Origin: Marchantia polymorpha subsp. ruderalis
Taxonomy: Eukaryota > Streptophyta > Marchantiopsida > Marchantiales > Marchantiaceae
DNA length: 64,000 nucleotides
Reading direction: 5' to 3'
NCBI GenBank assembly: GCA_037833965.1
Contig: AP031354.1
Location: 6,612,001 to 6,676,000 of the forward strand
Shown here in pieces: positions 38,535 to 50,700 of the stretch (positions are counted from its first letter, which is position 1; every line of letters begins with the position of its first letter). Position numbers and translations under genes: made by a program. The notes under the pieces were generated by a model that saw only the letters and a program-made list of their open reading frames with translations, was not told where the DNA came from and did not search any database.

Positions 38535-39934
38535 GGCGATATTTGTTTGAGATTGGGGGCGGGGGTTCGAAAGGAGGGTGAGTGCGGTGACAGTGCCGCG
38601 TCGAAGATGGAAATGGTGACTGTCCTACAGGAGGAGGCCCCAGAAGACTGTGCTCGATGGGTTGGCAAAGCGAAGCGAGGCGGCTGCGAGAAGGAAAATG
38701 ATCACGGTTTCATTCACGCCCAGAGAACATTATCCAGGGCGAGCTTGACGCTGCGCGAGGAGGGGACGGGACGAGCGAGGGAGGGGGATCAGAGCAGTCC
38801 AGAGCGAGGGAGGGCGAGGGGAGGGAAGGAGGGAGAGATGTGATGGGGTGGGGTCTGGGGCTGTGACAGGGCAGGCATTTCGGATACTGTACAGGAGTAA
38901 TCTAAGCTGTACGTAGTCGTACCATTGGGGACTGATTTTCGTGCAATTTGGACCGGAGTCGACGTGGACTGCTGAGAACTTTTTCACGGACTCAGTCCCG
39001 AGGGGAGCAGGGGCAGGAAGGACCAGGGCGGAGTCAAGTCACGGGGAGGGAAAATACGAGGAGGAGAACTCGTCCGGGAAGCTCTGGGTGTGAATCACGG
39101 AGGATCCGTTCAATTGGCCTGAACGCTTGTGAATCAGCACCAGGGAAGATCTGTTAGGAAGTGTATCTCGTAGCTAGTGTAGCGAGGAGCTGGAGGGAGA
39201 CAGGGACGAGGGAGCTAGCGAGGGGTTTAGATGAATCGAAACTATGAGAGGGAGGTAGACTCGTAGAGTCTGTGCAGCTTGCCTGCATCTCTGAGAAATC
39301 CTAGTGGTCAGTCATGGCTACAATAAGTGTTGCACCAATATCGATGTCCATCTATTTTACGTGTGTAGTACCTGAAACCTTTGTTGTCCGGAGTAGAATC
39401 TTCGAGCACCCAGCTTTTTACTGGACCTTTTGGTCTTTTGACTGGAAAGCGTAAGATTGTGATATGACATGGATGTGCACTCCACCTCGGCGTCAACAAC
39501 ATCGGTCCAGCTGGCCTTGCCAGTTGGAACGAGCTCTCAAATAGTTGCCTTTCCATTTCCTCCTATCTCATGCATTTTCGTGATGGTGATTGTGTGGTCG
39601 AATATCCTCCGGGACCAAATCCGGTAATTTCTTGCACCTCTTCTCCTCCTCCTGGTGGTTCTTCCGCATCTGTATCGACCTTCAAGCCACCGGCACAATA
39701 GCCGCATGAGTTCGAGCTGGGCCGAGCTTCAATTAATTACTCCAGACGCTCCCGGATAGAGCCTGGTTCGGTGCTCGCGCATCGTGTAGTAAAGGCCAAG
39801 GCGAAATTCAGTAAAGGAAAAGCGTTACGACGGTGCAATGAAGATTTTCTCTTTGTTATCATGCACAGCGTCAGTTCTCATCATGATCGGGAGTCGCAAA
39901 CAGCGACAGGCGAGATGTGGATATTTCGGCAACG

Positions 39935-39964
39935 TTGCCCGTGTAAGAGCTCTTACACGGGCAA
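39935..39964. repeat. Perfect 30-bp palindrome
   Basis: ttgcccgtgtaagag is followed directly by its exact reverse complement, with no spacer. It sits in the spacer upstream of ICE gene B. A perfect palindrome of this length is unlikely by chance and can extrude as a cruciform or form a hairpin in RNA. Confidence 0.9.
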
Positions 39965-41806
39965 GGATGAATTCCGATAGCGTCATCGCTCTGTAAACAA
40001 GATCCCGGAGCTTGCTGTGAGGGAAGGAGGACCATACAGTGGCAGCTCGACTGTCGCATTGCCATGTGCTAATCCTTGCGCTGAGGAGCAGGAGAGGAGA
40101 CGAGAGAGCCTTGCCATTGCTCCGCAGCTACAGGGCTAAGTAGTACACGAGGAGTGGCGCACTGATTGTGCTCACAGACCCGAAGGAAATAGACGGCAGG
40201 CCATCCGGCTCCGCTGCCAGGTCTCGCTGGGGAAATCTTTTCTTTTATTCGTGCCTGTGCCTGGCCCTCACCTCAAGCTTCTCATATCCTCTAAGGGCCA
40301 TACATACGACACATATATCATGGTAGACATGCGCATGAACGTGATACAGATCTGTACTATACAGTATACGTGGTCTCGTGTGGGCGTGAATACATTTCAG
40401 GGTCAATTCGGTAGCAGATATGGTTATTTAAGAAAAAGATCTGAAATGATTTATTGAAATGAAAGATGCCGGGGGAGATTTATGGTGCAGATTTGCGTTG
40501 TACCCGCTGGTCCTCCAAAAAGCCAGGAAGGCCGAGCGAGCTCCACCTCGAAGCCATGCCGCAGGAGTGCTGCAAGTGACGAAGCAGAATGTTGGTAGTC
40601 GAGTAGAGCTCAGTGAAGTGAGGAGAGGCGAGGCGAAGAGCAGGAGGGGCAGCAGGACAAGGTCTGTCTCCCGCTACCTCCAGAGAGTTCCTGTGGGCCT
40701 GGGCCGAGTCCAGCTCCAGAAACGACGAGCTGTTATACAGAATTGCCGTACTGTCGACGGTATGAAACATACAGGACTTTAGGAGACCCAAGGACGGAGT
40801 CCGACTTTGCGAGGAATACCGGACTCCTGAGGCCTGAATCCCAAATCCTGAATCTTGATGCCGCGAATGGAAGTACGGGCTAGCGCTGCTCACAGTAGTA
40901 CCTCGTCGAGCGCTGACCCTGACCGTAGCCCAGACGACTACGCTACATTCCTACTTGCAGCACTGACTCGACGGGACGCTTCGCACGATGCTCTGGAGCA
41001 AAGCCTGGCTCAGTCCAGACTCCAGAGAACATACGATCTACGATCATGATGATGAACGACATTGGAAAAAGTTATGTTGAAGTTTCCAGGAAATGGACAA
41101 TACAACTGTACTGTCCGAAGCCCTGAGTCACTCCCGCCTGACTGGGGCTACGCTCTATGGGTCGCTTGCCCGTTCATCAGTTATATCGACTAGCCATGAG
41201 ACAGGCCAAGTCCTAGGAACGGATTACAGGTAGGACTCGTAGGATCGCATCCACGGCTAGGAGATAATTCAGGGAAGGAGCTCGAATGTTGGAAAGGATA
41301 TGACAGTTGTGTGTGTTGTTTGAAGGAAGTTGAGGGAAGCAATGTCCCCAAGGCCTGGACAAGGTACTAACAATGAGGAACGAGATGAACTATAGCGGGA
41401 TTGTAGAGGACATTTTAAATGATGGATTGTCCCCAACTGCAGGAACATGGGGAAATCTAGGCATATTAGGCCTAATATATCTCGATTATTACTCTAGCTT
41501 AAAAAAATGATGCGCGTGCTGCTTCCGCATCAGATCAGTCTTGGCAACAGTGTCCATAGCAGCAGCGTCATGTACCGAAACTGCCTGACCGCCTCTCGCA
41601 TCTCACCGCACCTTCTCCTCCTATCCTCCTCTCGTCCTCTCATCCCTATATTTTGGCTTTGTAGACGTTCTAGCCTGCTTCCACCACCGAGGTTCGCAGG
41701 TACCACCGGGTCACAGTGATGCGACGCACAACAACAATTCCCCCCGCCATCCCGGACTCTGTAGCGATTATAGGAGGTGGTGGACTCGACCTGGACTTCC
41801 CTCTTT

Positions 41807-41828
41807 CCCTCCCTCCCTCCCTCCCTCC
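41807..41828 (-). repeat. (CCCT)n tract, G-quadruplex candidate on the - strand
   Basis: Five CCCT units in a row give short-loop GGG runs on the - strand, about 2.2 kb upstream of the ICE gene B start codon. Confidence 0.7.
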
Positions 41829-41887
41829 AGAAAACAGTTGTGAACAATTTCCTGGAATGTATATTTGTACACTCGGTCCGGGATCTA

Positions 41888-41926
41888 TGAGAGAGAGAGA
41901 GAGAGAGAGAGGGGGAGAGAGGAATG
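41888..41926. repeat. (GA)n microsatellite
   Basis: An alternating GA run with a short GGGGG interruption lies upstream of ICE gene B. GAGA-type tracts are common in plant 5' regions. Confidence 0.85.
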
Positions 41927-42846
41927 ATTAGACAAAGTTCATCGAAGGAATCTGGTGCGATTAGTAAATTATGACCTGAATGGCAGTTCAGTTCCGTGGG
42001 TTCTGCCCCTACCGAGTCCACCCCGAACGCTGCTGCTGCTGGCTTTTCCGAGCAGAGAGTCCTAGCACTCGGACGAAGGAGCTAAAAACGGTTGTTCCTC
42101 CAAGTTGTATCAAGGAAAAAGGGAGCAGGACTCACCGCCTGAAGGGCCCCCGCCCGGCCCGGCCCGCCGTGCCGTGCCTGACTGACGGCCATCGCCTGAC
42201 GGACCAACAGAGGCGACTGCGAGTGTGGGAAGGGGAGAGAGAGAGAGGGAGAGAGAGAAGGGAGAGACATAAGGACAAGATTTGAATCTGCACGGAAAGG
42301 AGGCATGAGAGAAATGATATCCCCAGGCTTTGCAAGGATAGGACTGCCTTAGACACAAGGAATCGTAACAACCAGCGCTCGACGCGTACCGGTAGTAGAT
42401 GCAGTATTATACACAGTAAAACAGTGGTTACTAGTGGGTAGTGGGGTCCGTTGGGCGAGGGGCCGGGCCAAGGGGCTGCCGTGGGCTGCCCTGCGAGCCC
42501 AGCCCCGGACGTACGGTACTTACACTTTGGTAGTTCAGCTCGGGAGATCCGTATTTATGTACCTTGACGAGAAGTGGGCTTCCCGTACGTGGAGGAGAGA
42601 GATAGAGATAGAGAGCGCGCGAGGCAGGCCTAGACTCTAGAGAGATCCTACATCGGCCAACATCACAAGGAAGCAGCAGAGGCATTGTGCAAGCAAGGGA
42701 CGGATAGTCGCAGTCAGGAGTCAGAGCAAGCTCAGGAGGAGAGCTGTTCCAGTGCAGAGGAGGTCCTGTCCGCACCGGTAGAGAGAGGGAGAAGGAAGAG
42801 AGAGGGAGAGACGCGGTCAGACGGACAGACAGAGCCAGAGAGAGAG

Positions 42847-42868
42847 AGCAGCAGCAGCTGCTGCTGCT
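42847..42868. repeat. (AGC)n/(CTG)n perfect palindrome, 22 bp
   Basis: AGC repeats meet CTG repeats head-on, giving a perfect 22-bp palindrome directly after a GA run. It is probably a product of microsatellite growth. Confidence 0.8.
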
Positions 42869-43117
42869 ACCGTCGTAGCTGCCTATGCCTATGCCCGCCC
42901 TGCACTCACTCACTCTGATGACTGACGGGATCATTACTTGCTTACTTACTTGTCGACTGGCGGCCCCTCCCCTCGCAAGTGCATGACGAGGTGAAACTAG
43001 ACAGACCACGCCAGCGGTAAAATAGAACAAGATTTGGAATCCGTTTCCAATGCTCAATGCTGCTGCTGGCATTGAACCTGGAGAGTGACAAGCCAGAGCC
43101 AAATATCTGAGCATAGT

Positions 43118-43180
43118 GAGAGAGATAGATAGATAGAGAGATAGAGAGATAGAGAGAGAGAGAGGGAGAGATAGATAGAC
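43118..43180. repeat. (GATA)/(GAGA) microsatellite
   Basis: GATA and GA units are mixed over about 60 bases in the region upstream of ICE gene B. Confidence 0.85.
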
Positions 43181-44023
43181 GGGGGACGAGAAGATGCAAA
43201 AATTAGTTGCAGCGGCAGCCACGTATGTCCGAGGCCATTCGAAGATTCCACTGAATGTCCACACTGAATGCCCGTCGACTCCAGCTTCGGCGTAACATGG
43301 CGCAGGGATCCGGTGGCTTTTCCTTGCGGGTAGTCGCTCATCGTCAAGCTCGACGACAGGAATGTAACGGGAAGGCTGAGGCGGAAGCGGGGAAGGCAGT
43401 GGCCGCGCTGGTCTGAGAGAGAGACGCAGTGAGGGGGTGGAGGGGAGGGGAGGGGAGCGAGGGCCGGGGAGGGGGGAAGCGAGAGTACAATCTCGCGAGC
43501 TCGACAGTTAGCAAACAGTGCGACGGGAATAAGAGCACAGCTTCATTTATTGAGCACGGTGACCGTACGCAACAAGGTATTACCTACTCAAATGCGTGTC
43601 AGAAGGAGGGAACCTGAAAGCTCCTCGCAAATTGCTCAAGGCAGCAGTTCAGATAGAGACTTGATTCATCACGGAGGACCAGGCAATTGCAGCCCATCTC
43701 GATCAGTTCGTTCGGTTCGGAAGCGGCACAAGCTGTTGCCGAGAGTACTTCAACCCCTCGCCGTCTGGCTGCTGTTGCTGCTGCTGCCGCCGCTGCTTGG
43801 CTTGGCTTTCTCAGACAAGTACTCCTCTGATGACGAACGTCTCGGCCCCGCAACGCTGTTGGTGTGAGACGAAATCGTCGCAACAGAACCCACCTCGCTC
43901 GAAGCAACTTGCGCCCAGAGGCGGAGGCGGCAGTTGAGAGAGCGCCGTGGGCCAATGACAATGTGGACGCTGTGAGCATCCCTCGTCGACCGAAGGCGCT
44001 CACTCTCTCGGTGCTCGACCGCA

Positions 44024-47000
44024 ATGGCTTCGACCAGAGTCAGCGGGGCCTCGGCCTGGATGGCTGGTAGCTCCTCGAATTTGAGGTACTCTATCTGCGC
44101 AGCTCCACGAGACCAAGAAACCGAGTCCGTCTCTAGGAATGCAACGCATGAATGAATGGATTACCGTCCGATGGTGATTGCTCGACTTCTGAATGCACCG
44201 TGCCTTCTGTTGGAATGCAACGCATGAATGAATGAATGGAGGAACTTCCGATGGTCATTGATTGATTGATTGACTTCTGAATGTGCTGTGCGTTCTCGTC
44301 CTTTCCATTGCATTCGACTCAGCTGAGCGCCAGCCTTCTATCTATCCTACGTATAATTTCGCCGTTTGACCCGAGCTAGAATCTGTCGTTAAATTCGCTG
44401 ATAGATGTGCACATGTTTTATCTGTCCGAGTATATGAGATGATGAAGATCGGTCCCACCAGCAAATACATTAGTAGCTTTCCTAAGTCAACCACCCTCGC
44501 TCCAAGTTAGTGTCGATAAAGTACTCCCGAGTCCCGAAAGATACAGCAACTCTTACATCGTCCCCGTCGCTTCCTCTCCTTCTCCCCGTTTCGCTGCACC
44601 TCGTCGGACAGTCTGATGTATGGCAGACACTGTAGGTAGTAGCGGTGGATCTAGAGCAGAATTCGCATTCCGAGTTTACAGCTGGTAATAAAATATTGCG
44701 TTTTGTGCTGAGCAGGCTGCCATCATCTATACCTTTCCTCGAAGACGACCCCAACCCAAGGTGGAGGCATACACCGGCACCGTGCCAGCAGAACCAAATG
44801 ACCCAAGAACATTCTCTGGTTAAGGTGAGTGCGGATCTCTTTAATTTTGCGATCTGCCCAGTCGGCGACTGATCTCCGCGAAGAGTATTGCAGAGTCGGG
44901 CGGTCGGGACATCGCGCCTTGCCCCTGTCAGAGCGTCGTCGTGTAGCTTTGGTAGAAGATCCTAGAGTTGCCAGGAGATTGTATATTGTTGTGAGGCATA
45001 GGAAAAGGAGTCGCGCTTGAACCAGTCTTCCGACAGGTCGTCCTTCAGCTTGACCGTCGTTCGAATGACGCAGACCCTCTTTATTTCGAACGAATTTCAG
45101 ATGCGTTCCGCCCCCGGGTTGCTGATTTTGGCCTGTGGATTGGATTGCAGGACGACCTGCCATCGAGCATCGGTTTCTCCCAGGGGCTGTCGGATATACC
45201 GAGCTCGACCTACTCCAAGGGGATCTTGGAGGAAGACTGGTACATGACCACTGAGAACTCGCTGATGGATGAAATGAAGGAGCTTTCTTATGCTGCGTCG
45301 TCTCTGGCGACGCAATCCGAGCCCATGACTTCGTCCCATTACAGCTTAGACTCAACTCATCTCAATTTTCTCTCGCGCAATGCGAGCAAGAATTTCAACT
45401 CTGCAGACAATAGATCGTACTTATCCAATTTCATGGAGGGAGGAGGACTCCCTTTCGACACTTCAGGCACTGGTCCGCTCAACAGCTTCGGTCACACAGG
45501 GCCCCATGGAGGAGGAGCAGGAGTAGTAGGAGGCCACAACGGGAACGCCATCCTTCACAATCACGGTCAAATTGGCCTCAGCACCAGCAGTCCCCTCGCG
45601 GGCAACAATCAATTTTCAGGAAGCAACATGAGCATCCTTCCAAACTCAGGCCTGGTCGCCGGAAATTCTGGATTTTCAAACTTGCACTCGAACTCGAACA
45701 GCCTTAACGAGAGCATGCTCTTGAGCAACATCAGTTCCAGACCCACACTGGGCGGCAGCAGCTTCGGCCAGAATCTCAGCGGTTTTCTCAATGGTGGAAT
45801 AAGCAACGCCTTCAGCTGCGGTTCGGGACCTCCCATCGACGCGAATTTCGCTCAGAGCCTCAGCTCGAGCATGGCCAGGGGCGCTGCTTCCGTTGACATG
45901 TTCAACAGCAACAACCACAACTCGCTGGGCAGGACCATTGCAGGCAACACGATCAAGAGCACTTCTCCTCTCTTGAATGTGGACAAACCTCCTTTCCGGT
46001 CCAAGGCTGGAGTTCTGAGCCCCGATGCCGTGACAGCCACGGTTGCAGGCTCTCAGCAGACAATTTTCCAAAAGCGAGCAGCATTACGGCGGACTGTCTC
46101 GTCCTCTGGCGGATCGATATCCCCCAAGCTGAAGACGCACCCTCAGCTCGTCACTTCAGTTTCCAATGACTCCTCCGTAGATATGCCCGACGAAGAGAGC
46201 CCAAACATAAAAAATCCGAGCAAGGGGAAGAAGGCCGTGTCCCCGGCGTCCAGGGTCGACAAGCGGCCCCCAGCACTGCCCTCTGGCTCGGACGAAATGG
46301 CCGATGGAGACCAGGATGACGGCAAAGATGACGACGATATGGACGAAAGCGGAGATGTGTCTGGGATGCTCTACGAGGACGATGCAGCTGGCATGGACGG
46401 TGCTGCCGCTGGTCAAGGTATGCTACAAAGTGGTGGTCACTCTGGGGAGAAGGGCAAGGGCAAAAAAGGCTTGCCTGCGAAGAATCTCATGGCAGAAAGG
46501 AGGCGACGGAAGAAATTGAATGATCGACTGTACATGCTTCGATCTGTGGTACCCAAAATTACAAAGGTGAGCAGTTCTTCACCTCTCTTTTCAACTTTTT
46601 CCAATTTCTTCCTGACTTCAATATTTCTGACTGGTTTGTTGATTGATTGAATAGACGAAATGAGATGAAAGAATGCAGATTAAAAATTATGACTCGAGGA
46701 TTTGTTCTCATTCTCGGATGTTTTGAGTCACCTCATGCAAACTTCTTGAAACTTCTTGAGGTTTCCAGTTTGCATCTCTGGCTTTAAATGATTCTTCAGA
46801 GTCTCATGAAACGGGGAAGGATTTGAATTGAAAGGAGATGTGAGAGATGAAAAAAATCTGCTTGTATCGACATTGCGTTAATGTTGTACCTGTAAAGTGA
46901 TTGCAGCCCATCTGGGCCCGACTTCCCAATGATAGATTTCTCAAACTCTTGCACTGTGCAAAACTATAGATGGACAGAGCATCAATCCTTGGGGACGCAA

Positions 47001-47730
47001 TCGACTACTTGCGGGATCTTGTTGCAAAGATTCATGAGCTGCATGCGGAGCTGGACGGGGACACAGCTGCTGACAAACCTCCGCCTTTGAGTCCTTCAGC
47101 CCCTCTACCTATGCAGATTACATCCGCTCTTGCATATCGTGTTAAGGAGGAGCCTCCATCAACCTTCCCCGATCTAACACCCACTACGGTAAGCTCAAAT
47201 TTCACAAATTTGCAACTCCTCCTGCTTACATTGCACATAACATGAAATAGTTTCATGCTAATCTAGCCATGGAGAGCTAAAGTTCTACACTCTGGATGTT
47301 CAGATTGAGGTCTCAGCGAAGGAGGAAGGCAAGGCACTTAACATTCACATGCTGTGTGCACGGAAACCGGGACTCTTACTTTCGATCATGCGTGCGCTGG
47401 ATGGACTCGGGCTTGAAGTCGAACAAGGAGTTGTTAGCTGCTTCAACGGTTTCGCTCTAGATATCTTCCGGGCAGAGGTATTGTATTTTCCATCGATGAA
47501 CTTGTGATTTCCAAACACTAAATGATCAAGTTCTGCCTGAAACAGAGGAACAAATAGTTCTGAAAACTGCAACGAATCATCTCTGGCATGCAACATTTAT
47601 CTGACCTTCTGCTACACTTTTTGACTGGCAGCAACTTAGTGGCTTGGATGTCGGCCCGGAAGAGATCAGACAAGCCCTACTTCTCACAACAGGAGCGAGC
47701 CCTGTAGAGCAAAATGTGATTCTTCAGTAA
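44024..47730 (+). CDS. ICE: ICE1/SCREAM-type bHLH transcription factor, paralogue B
   Basis: Six exons: 44024-44085, 44716-44824, 45151-46566, 46970-47188, 47304-47477 and 47632-47730, encoding 692 residues. Intron phases (2,0,0,0,0) and positions equal those of paralogue A. The N-terminus ([20 protein letters not shown]) was fixed by that match; an in-frame stop at 43973-43975 precedes this ATG. Exon 3 starts [10 protein letters not shown], is Asn/Ser/Gly-rich, and has the KRAAM-type motif intact (QKRAALRR, K365) next to an SP site, then an acidic patch ([13 protein letters not shown]) and the basic region ([18 protein letters not shown]506). Exon 4 completes the helix-loop-helix and carries RVKEE (K588). 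Exons 5-6 give the ACT-like domain. The protein is expected to act in the nucleus as a heterodimer partner of SPCH/MUTE/FAMA-type factors. In Arabidopsis the KRAAM motif contacts MPK3/6, so this copy looks like the more conventional one. Confidence 0.93.
44136..44297 (+). repeat. Direct duplication in ICE gene B intron 1
   Basis: GGAATGCAACGCATGAATGAATG occurs at 44136 and again at 44212, each followed by TCCGATGG, GACTTCTGAATG and a G-T-G-C-rich end. The second copy has expanded ATGA and ATTG runs. It is a local duplication of about 76-85 bp. Confidence 0.8.
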
Positions 47731-50700
47731 AGTATATACCTTCTCACCAGAGATTTAGAAAATCACCAGACAATTCAGCTCTGTCTCAGGGTAGTGTATA
47801 TTATATTTCATCGTTTGTAAGTCCTGTATCCGTCATTTCACACAAAGGTGGAGAAATCTCACGTCCTCCCGGGCCATGCTGGAGGGGCGGTGAAGACAAA
47901 CAGGATTAGGCATACGAGATTATTAGTAGCCTTGATTCTAGACCGTGCTTAGTTTTAATAGTAAACATGCAACCTCCATCATAGATATAGAGTCAGGCCA
48001 AAAGATGGCCTCCAATTTTTGACTCGACGAAGGCTAGGAGTTGGTTTCTCACTCACTACGAGCTTCGCTTCATGTGGCATGTGTAAATGGAGTTTTGGGT
48101 TATATATGTTCCCGTGAGTCGGTCCGAGCAGCTGTGATCACAATATGAAAAAGTTACAAAGAGATTCATCTCCTGATGCACTTCGAGAATAGGTTTATTG
48201 ATTTTGAGCATCTGATAATGGTGATGGAAGAAAGCATCGTGAATGAGATGTTCCGGCGAGGTCAGAATGTGTTCAGCGGAAGGTGCTCCTCACATGCAGA
48301 AGCTCACGTCTGATCCTGCGCTTTATTTTTTATCGAGGTCATAATTCTGACTGGATCATCAATGCCTGAGAACCATCAATGCCAGTATTCTCACCTCTAC
48401 ATCATGTGTCAATGGCCCTTTTTATGGCATAATATCCCATGGATACGCACACAGGGTCACGAATCATAGCTCAGAAACGACCGCGGGTGAACATACACTG
48501 GAGACGCATGACTCATTTCCAGTAAAATACCCGCAGTGCTTCCAACTTCCTTACGTGCTTCACTGCACAAGGCTCGAAGAACATGGATGAGTCATTTATT
48601 TTGCACACATCGATCGTTTCAAACAGTAAGCACACTGGGAAGTGGCACTATGGCTCGATGAAACATGGAGCTTCTAGCCACCGAAGGCACCAACATGGTC
48701 ACGATCGAGGTCAAAAATAAGCTTATTTCCGGCTCTTGGAGTAAAGATCCTGCACAGCTTATTGGCCTGGCTCTCGTATACTGTAGTGAGAACGATCATT
48801 CCAATTCCTCATATCCAGCTTACGTACAGGATGAGATGGGAAGTCAGAGTACGACTCTGGTCATTACTGAATGGGCGTTGGCAGTGGACTCCCATTTGTG
48901 TAGACCTTATGCTTGCCTAGTAGAAAAATGTATGTACGACAGGTTCTAAATCCCAAGTACTATGCTCATCAAAGAGGCCTGGACATGGACTGTAACTATC
49001 AACGACAATGTGGCAGAAACAGTATCTCCAAGAACAAAGGAGTCAGAAGAAAGGAAAAGATAAGAGATGCATGTCTCGCATACATTTACGTTCGCTGACA
49101 GGAATGAGAGATAATCTGATCCTTAGACAGGGCTCTGTCAGAGCTATAGCATTTTCTGACAAAGGAATTGAAGAGCGCGTGACAGATTCCCGGTCCTGTA
49201 TTTTAGTAGCCTAGAATTCCCCACGGTGTCTGAGCAAAACCTGTTCTTCTCCCATTCTTCATTTTTTTTAAAGCCCGAAGAGAACTCTCCCCGAATCGCA
49301 GCCCTCCCTCTCAACCAGCAGCAGAAAGTATGAGCATTGAAGACGAGACAGTCCGGCTTCCGGTACAGAGCAGAGAATAATTAGTCCCCCGCCCCTACAG
49401 CTGGTGATCTACATTCCGCACACACTGGGATTATAATGTCAACCCATTAGATACATATACTCCTGGTACAACATTTCTCCTGCCAACATCTTCAGAAATA
49501 ACCCTAAACTGCTGCTATAAATCAGATCCTTCCTACACATGGCGGGCTGTCGCAGGGCCATGGATGCGTCTGACCGTCGAGCCCCCAGCCCGCCTCAACC
49601 CTTGCTTGGACACGGGCAATTCTGTCTGTCGAGTCAGAAGTCCATCAAAGTTCCTTGAAATTCCAACCCCTGGCCAAATTCACTCAGGCAAAACCCTGCA
49701 GGTTCGTTGAACATCTTCAAGGAAAATGGTTCATACCTTGGTCCACATGAATCTTTTCAAGGGCCACTCAATCTCGAACCATGATGACAATGCTTATGAC
49801 AGCGATTCGGTCCCAAAGGCTGCATCGTGACGAAACAGACACACACTCAGACACAGCAGAGCATAGCATAGAGCGCCCCAATGAAGAAGATTTAAGTAAC
49901 ACTCACATCGAGAAAACAGCTGAGTCTGGGAAAGGCTCTTGAGGTGGATAGGATAGGCTACTGGACTTGCATATTTGGCAGCGGAGAGAAACCTGCGGAA
50001 GCTGTGACGTTTACTCAAACGGATGCAACCCGTGGCGGAAAATGTGTCTTTCTGAACAGCAATCCAGTCTATCTATGTCCCATGTTGACAACATCGATGA
50101 GTCAGAAGATGGTGTCTGGGGTCCACGCTTTGCAAGTTTGAGAAAACTACCGCCAGATGAACAGGGCAGCGACTCATTCATTCATACAAACAAATCCCCA
50201 CGATCTTGATTCCATTCAACTGTGATTCGTACGAGGGGCGCCGTGGGATTGATTAAACTCCATGTTTCCCACCGGCCTACAAGAAGTGTCTGAAACACTG
50301 TCTGGCATCATCGTGAAAGAATTAGTGTTCATCAGCAGCCGCAGCAGCGGCAGAAGCAAGCGTTTTCCAGCACTATTGCGGTCGTGATACTCTGAGCAGC
50401 CTACGCGGGAAGTATCTGAACCCTCGCCAACGGCAACATCGACAGCGGCCATCGTAAAGGCAACGCAGAGCAGTGCAATTTGTGTCAACAGTCAGTCAAA
50501 GAACGAACAGCTACAGCGCTATCTGCAATCGGTAACAGTCAGGCAGGCAGGGCAGGGCAGGCAGTGAATGGCAGTCTCATAGGCGCTTGCAGATGCTTGC
50601 AGCTATCTCCCATCTAATGGAGGCTCTAAAGGCGGTCTCTGTTCTCAAAGCACTGCCGCCTGTAGCTACGCTGACCGATCATGGGCTTGCACGGAAGCTC

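Larger units (their letters stand above)
30086..44023. other. 13.9-kb spacer between the two ICE genes
   Basis: No frame shows a recognisable domain. The part from 30.1 to about 37 kb has intermediate composition and includes several diverged copies of a GTAAGC...GGTC(G/A)TGTAC motif and a - strand scrap at 36350-36532. From about 37.6 kb to 44.0 kb the composition rises and GA, GGGA, CCCT and GATA microsatellites are frequent, typical of the long leaders seen at the other genes here, so this part probably holds the promoter and leader of ICE gene B. Confidence 0.5.

Noticed and set aside
42725-42745. Sequence aagctcaggagg, equal to the first 12 bases of plant miR390
   Set aside because: The rest does not match, and no fold-back partner was seen nearby; it sits in a GA/AGC-rich area where such words arise easily.
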